Source: Armatimonadetes bacterium RBG_19FT_COMBO_69_19
GTDB taxonomy: Bacteria > Sysuimicrobiota > Sysuimicrobiia > Sysuimicrobiales > Kaftiobacteriaceae
Direction of reading: 5' to 3'
DNA length: 5,769 nucleotides
Assembly (NCBI GenBank): GCA_001768125.1
Contig: MENB01000110.1
Span: forward strand, 8,080-13,848
Shown here: piece after piece, positions 5,741 to 5,769 of the stretch
Position numbering within the stretch: the stretch's first letter is position 1
Layout of the letters: each line of letters opens with the position of its first letter
Made by a program: the position numbers and the translations under genes
The notes under the pieces: generated by a model
What the model saw: only the letters and a program-made list of their open reading frames with translations
Database searches by the model: none
What the model was told of the DNA's origin: nothing

Positions 5741-5769
5741 CGCCCTAGTTCTGCGGCGTCACCCTGGTG

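Noticed and set aside
5741..5769. Possible 3' end of a convergent minus-strand gene (seven sense codons then TAG at 5747-5745) and a weak hairpin ACGCC/GGCGT
   Set aside because: Seven codons are too few to support a gene, and a five-base-pair stem with a ten-base loop and no T-tract is not a convincing terminator. The sequence beyond the edge is needed.

Overview
The window is strongly GC-rich bacterial DNA with densely packed genes and GC-biased third codon positions. It appears to be chromosomal: it carries a type I citrate synthase and shows no transposase, integrase, phage gene, tRNA, rRNA or CRISPR array. A membrane-anchored multiheme cytochrome c and a sensor kinase with a haem-c motif suggest a respiratory, probably uncultivated, soil or sediment bacterium with a c-type cytochrome maturation system. 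The overall style fits lineages such as Methylomirabilota/Rokubacteria, but that is only an impression from gene content and cannot be confirmed without a search.

The left half is on the minus strand. Reading from 2860 down: a NarX/DesK-type histidine kinase with about seven membrane segments (2860-1277), a NarL/FixJ response regulator overlapping its 3' end by 22 bases (1298-645), a 210-base gap, a small stand-alone receiver-like protein that has lost most of its phosphorylation-site residues (434-72), and the first 18 codons of a membrane protein that leaves the window (56-1). The last two are spaced like an operon.

The right half is on the plus strand, divergent from the kinase across about 150 bases. 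It holds citrate synthase gltA (3012-4337), a small membrane-anchored or secreted protein of unknown function (4344-4856), and a membrane-anchored cytochrome of the NapC/NirT/NrfH type with ten CXXCH motifs (4868-5740). Short gaps of a few to 11 bases suggest one transcript.

The most unusual feature is in the kinase. Its sensory region carries a CLRCH haem-c attachment motif in the loop between the fourth and fifth membrane segments, and positive-inside topology places that loop outside the cytoplasm, where haem c is attached. With the divergently encoded ten-haem quinol-oxidase-like cytochrome, this suggests a two-component system that senses redox state or a haem ligand through a covalent haem and may control the neighbouring operon, linking TCA-cycle entry to respiratory electron export. 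The coding assignments are well supported; the regulatory model is inference.
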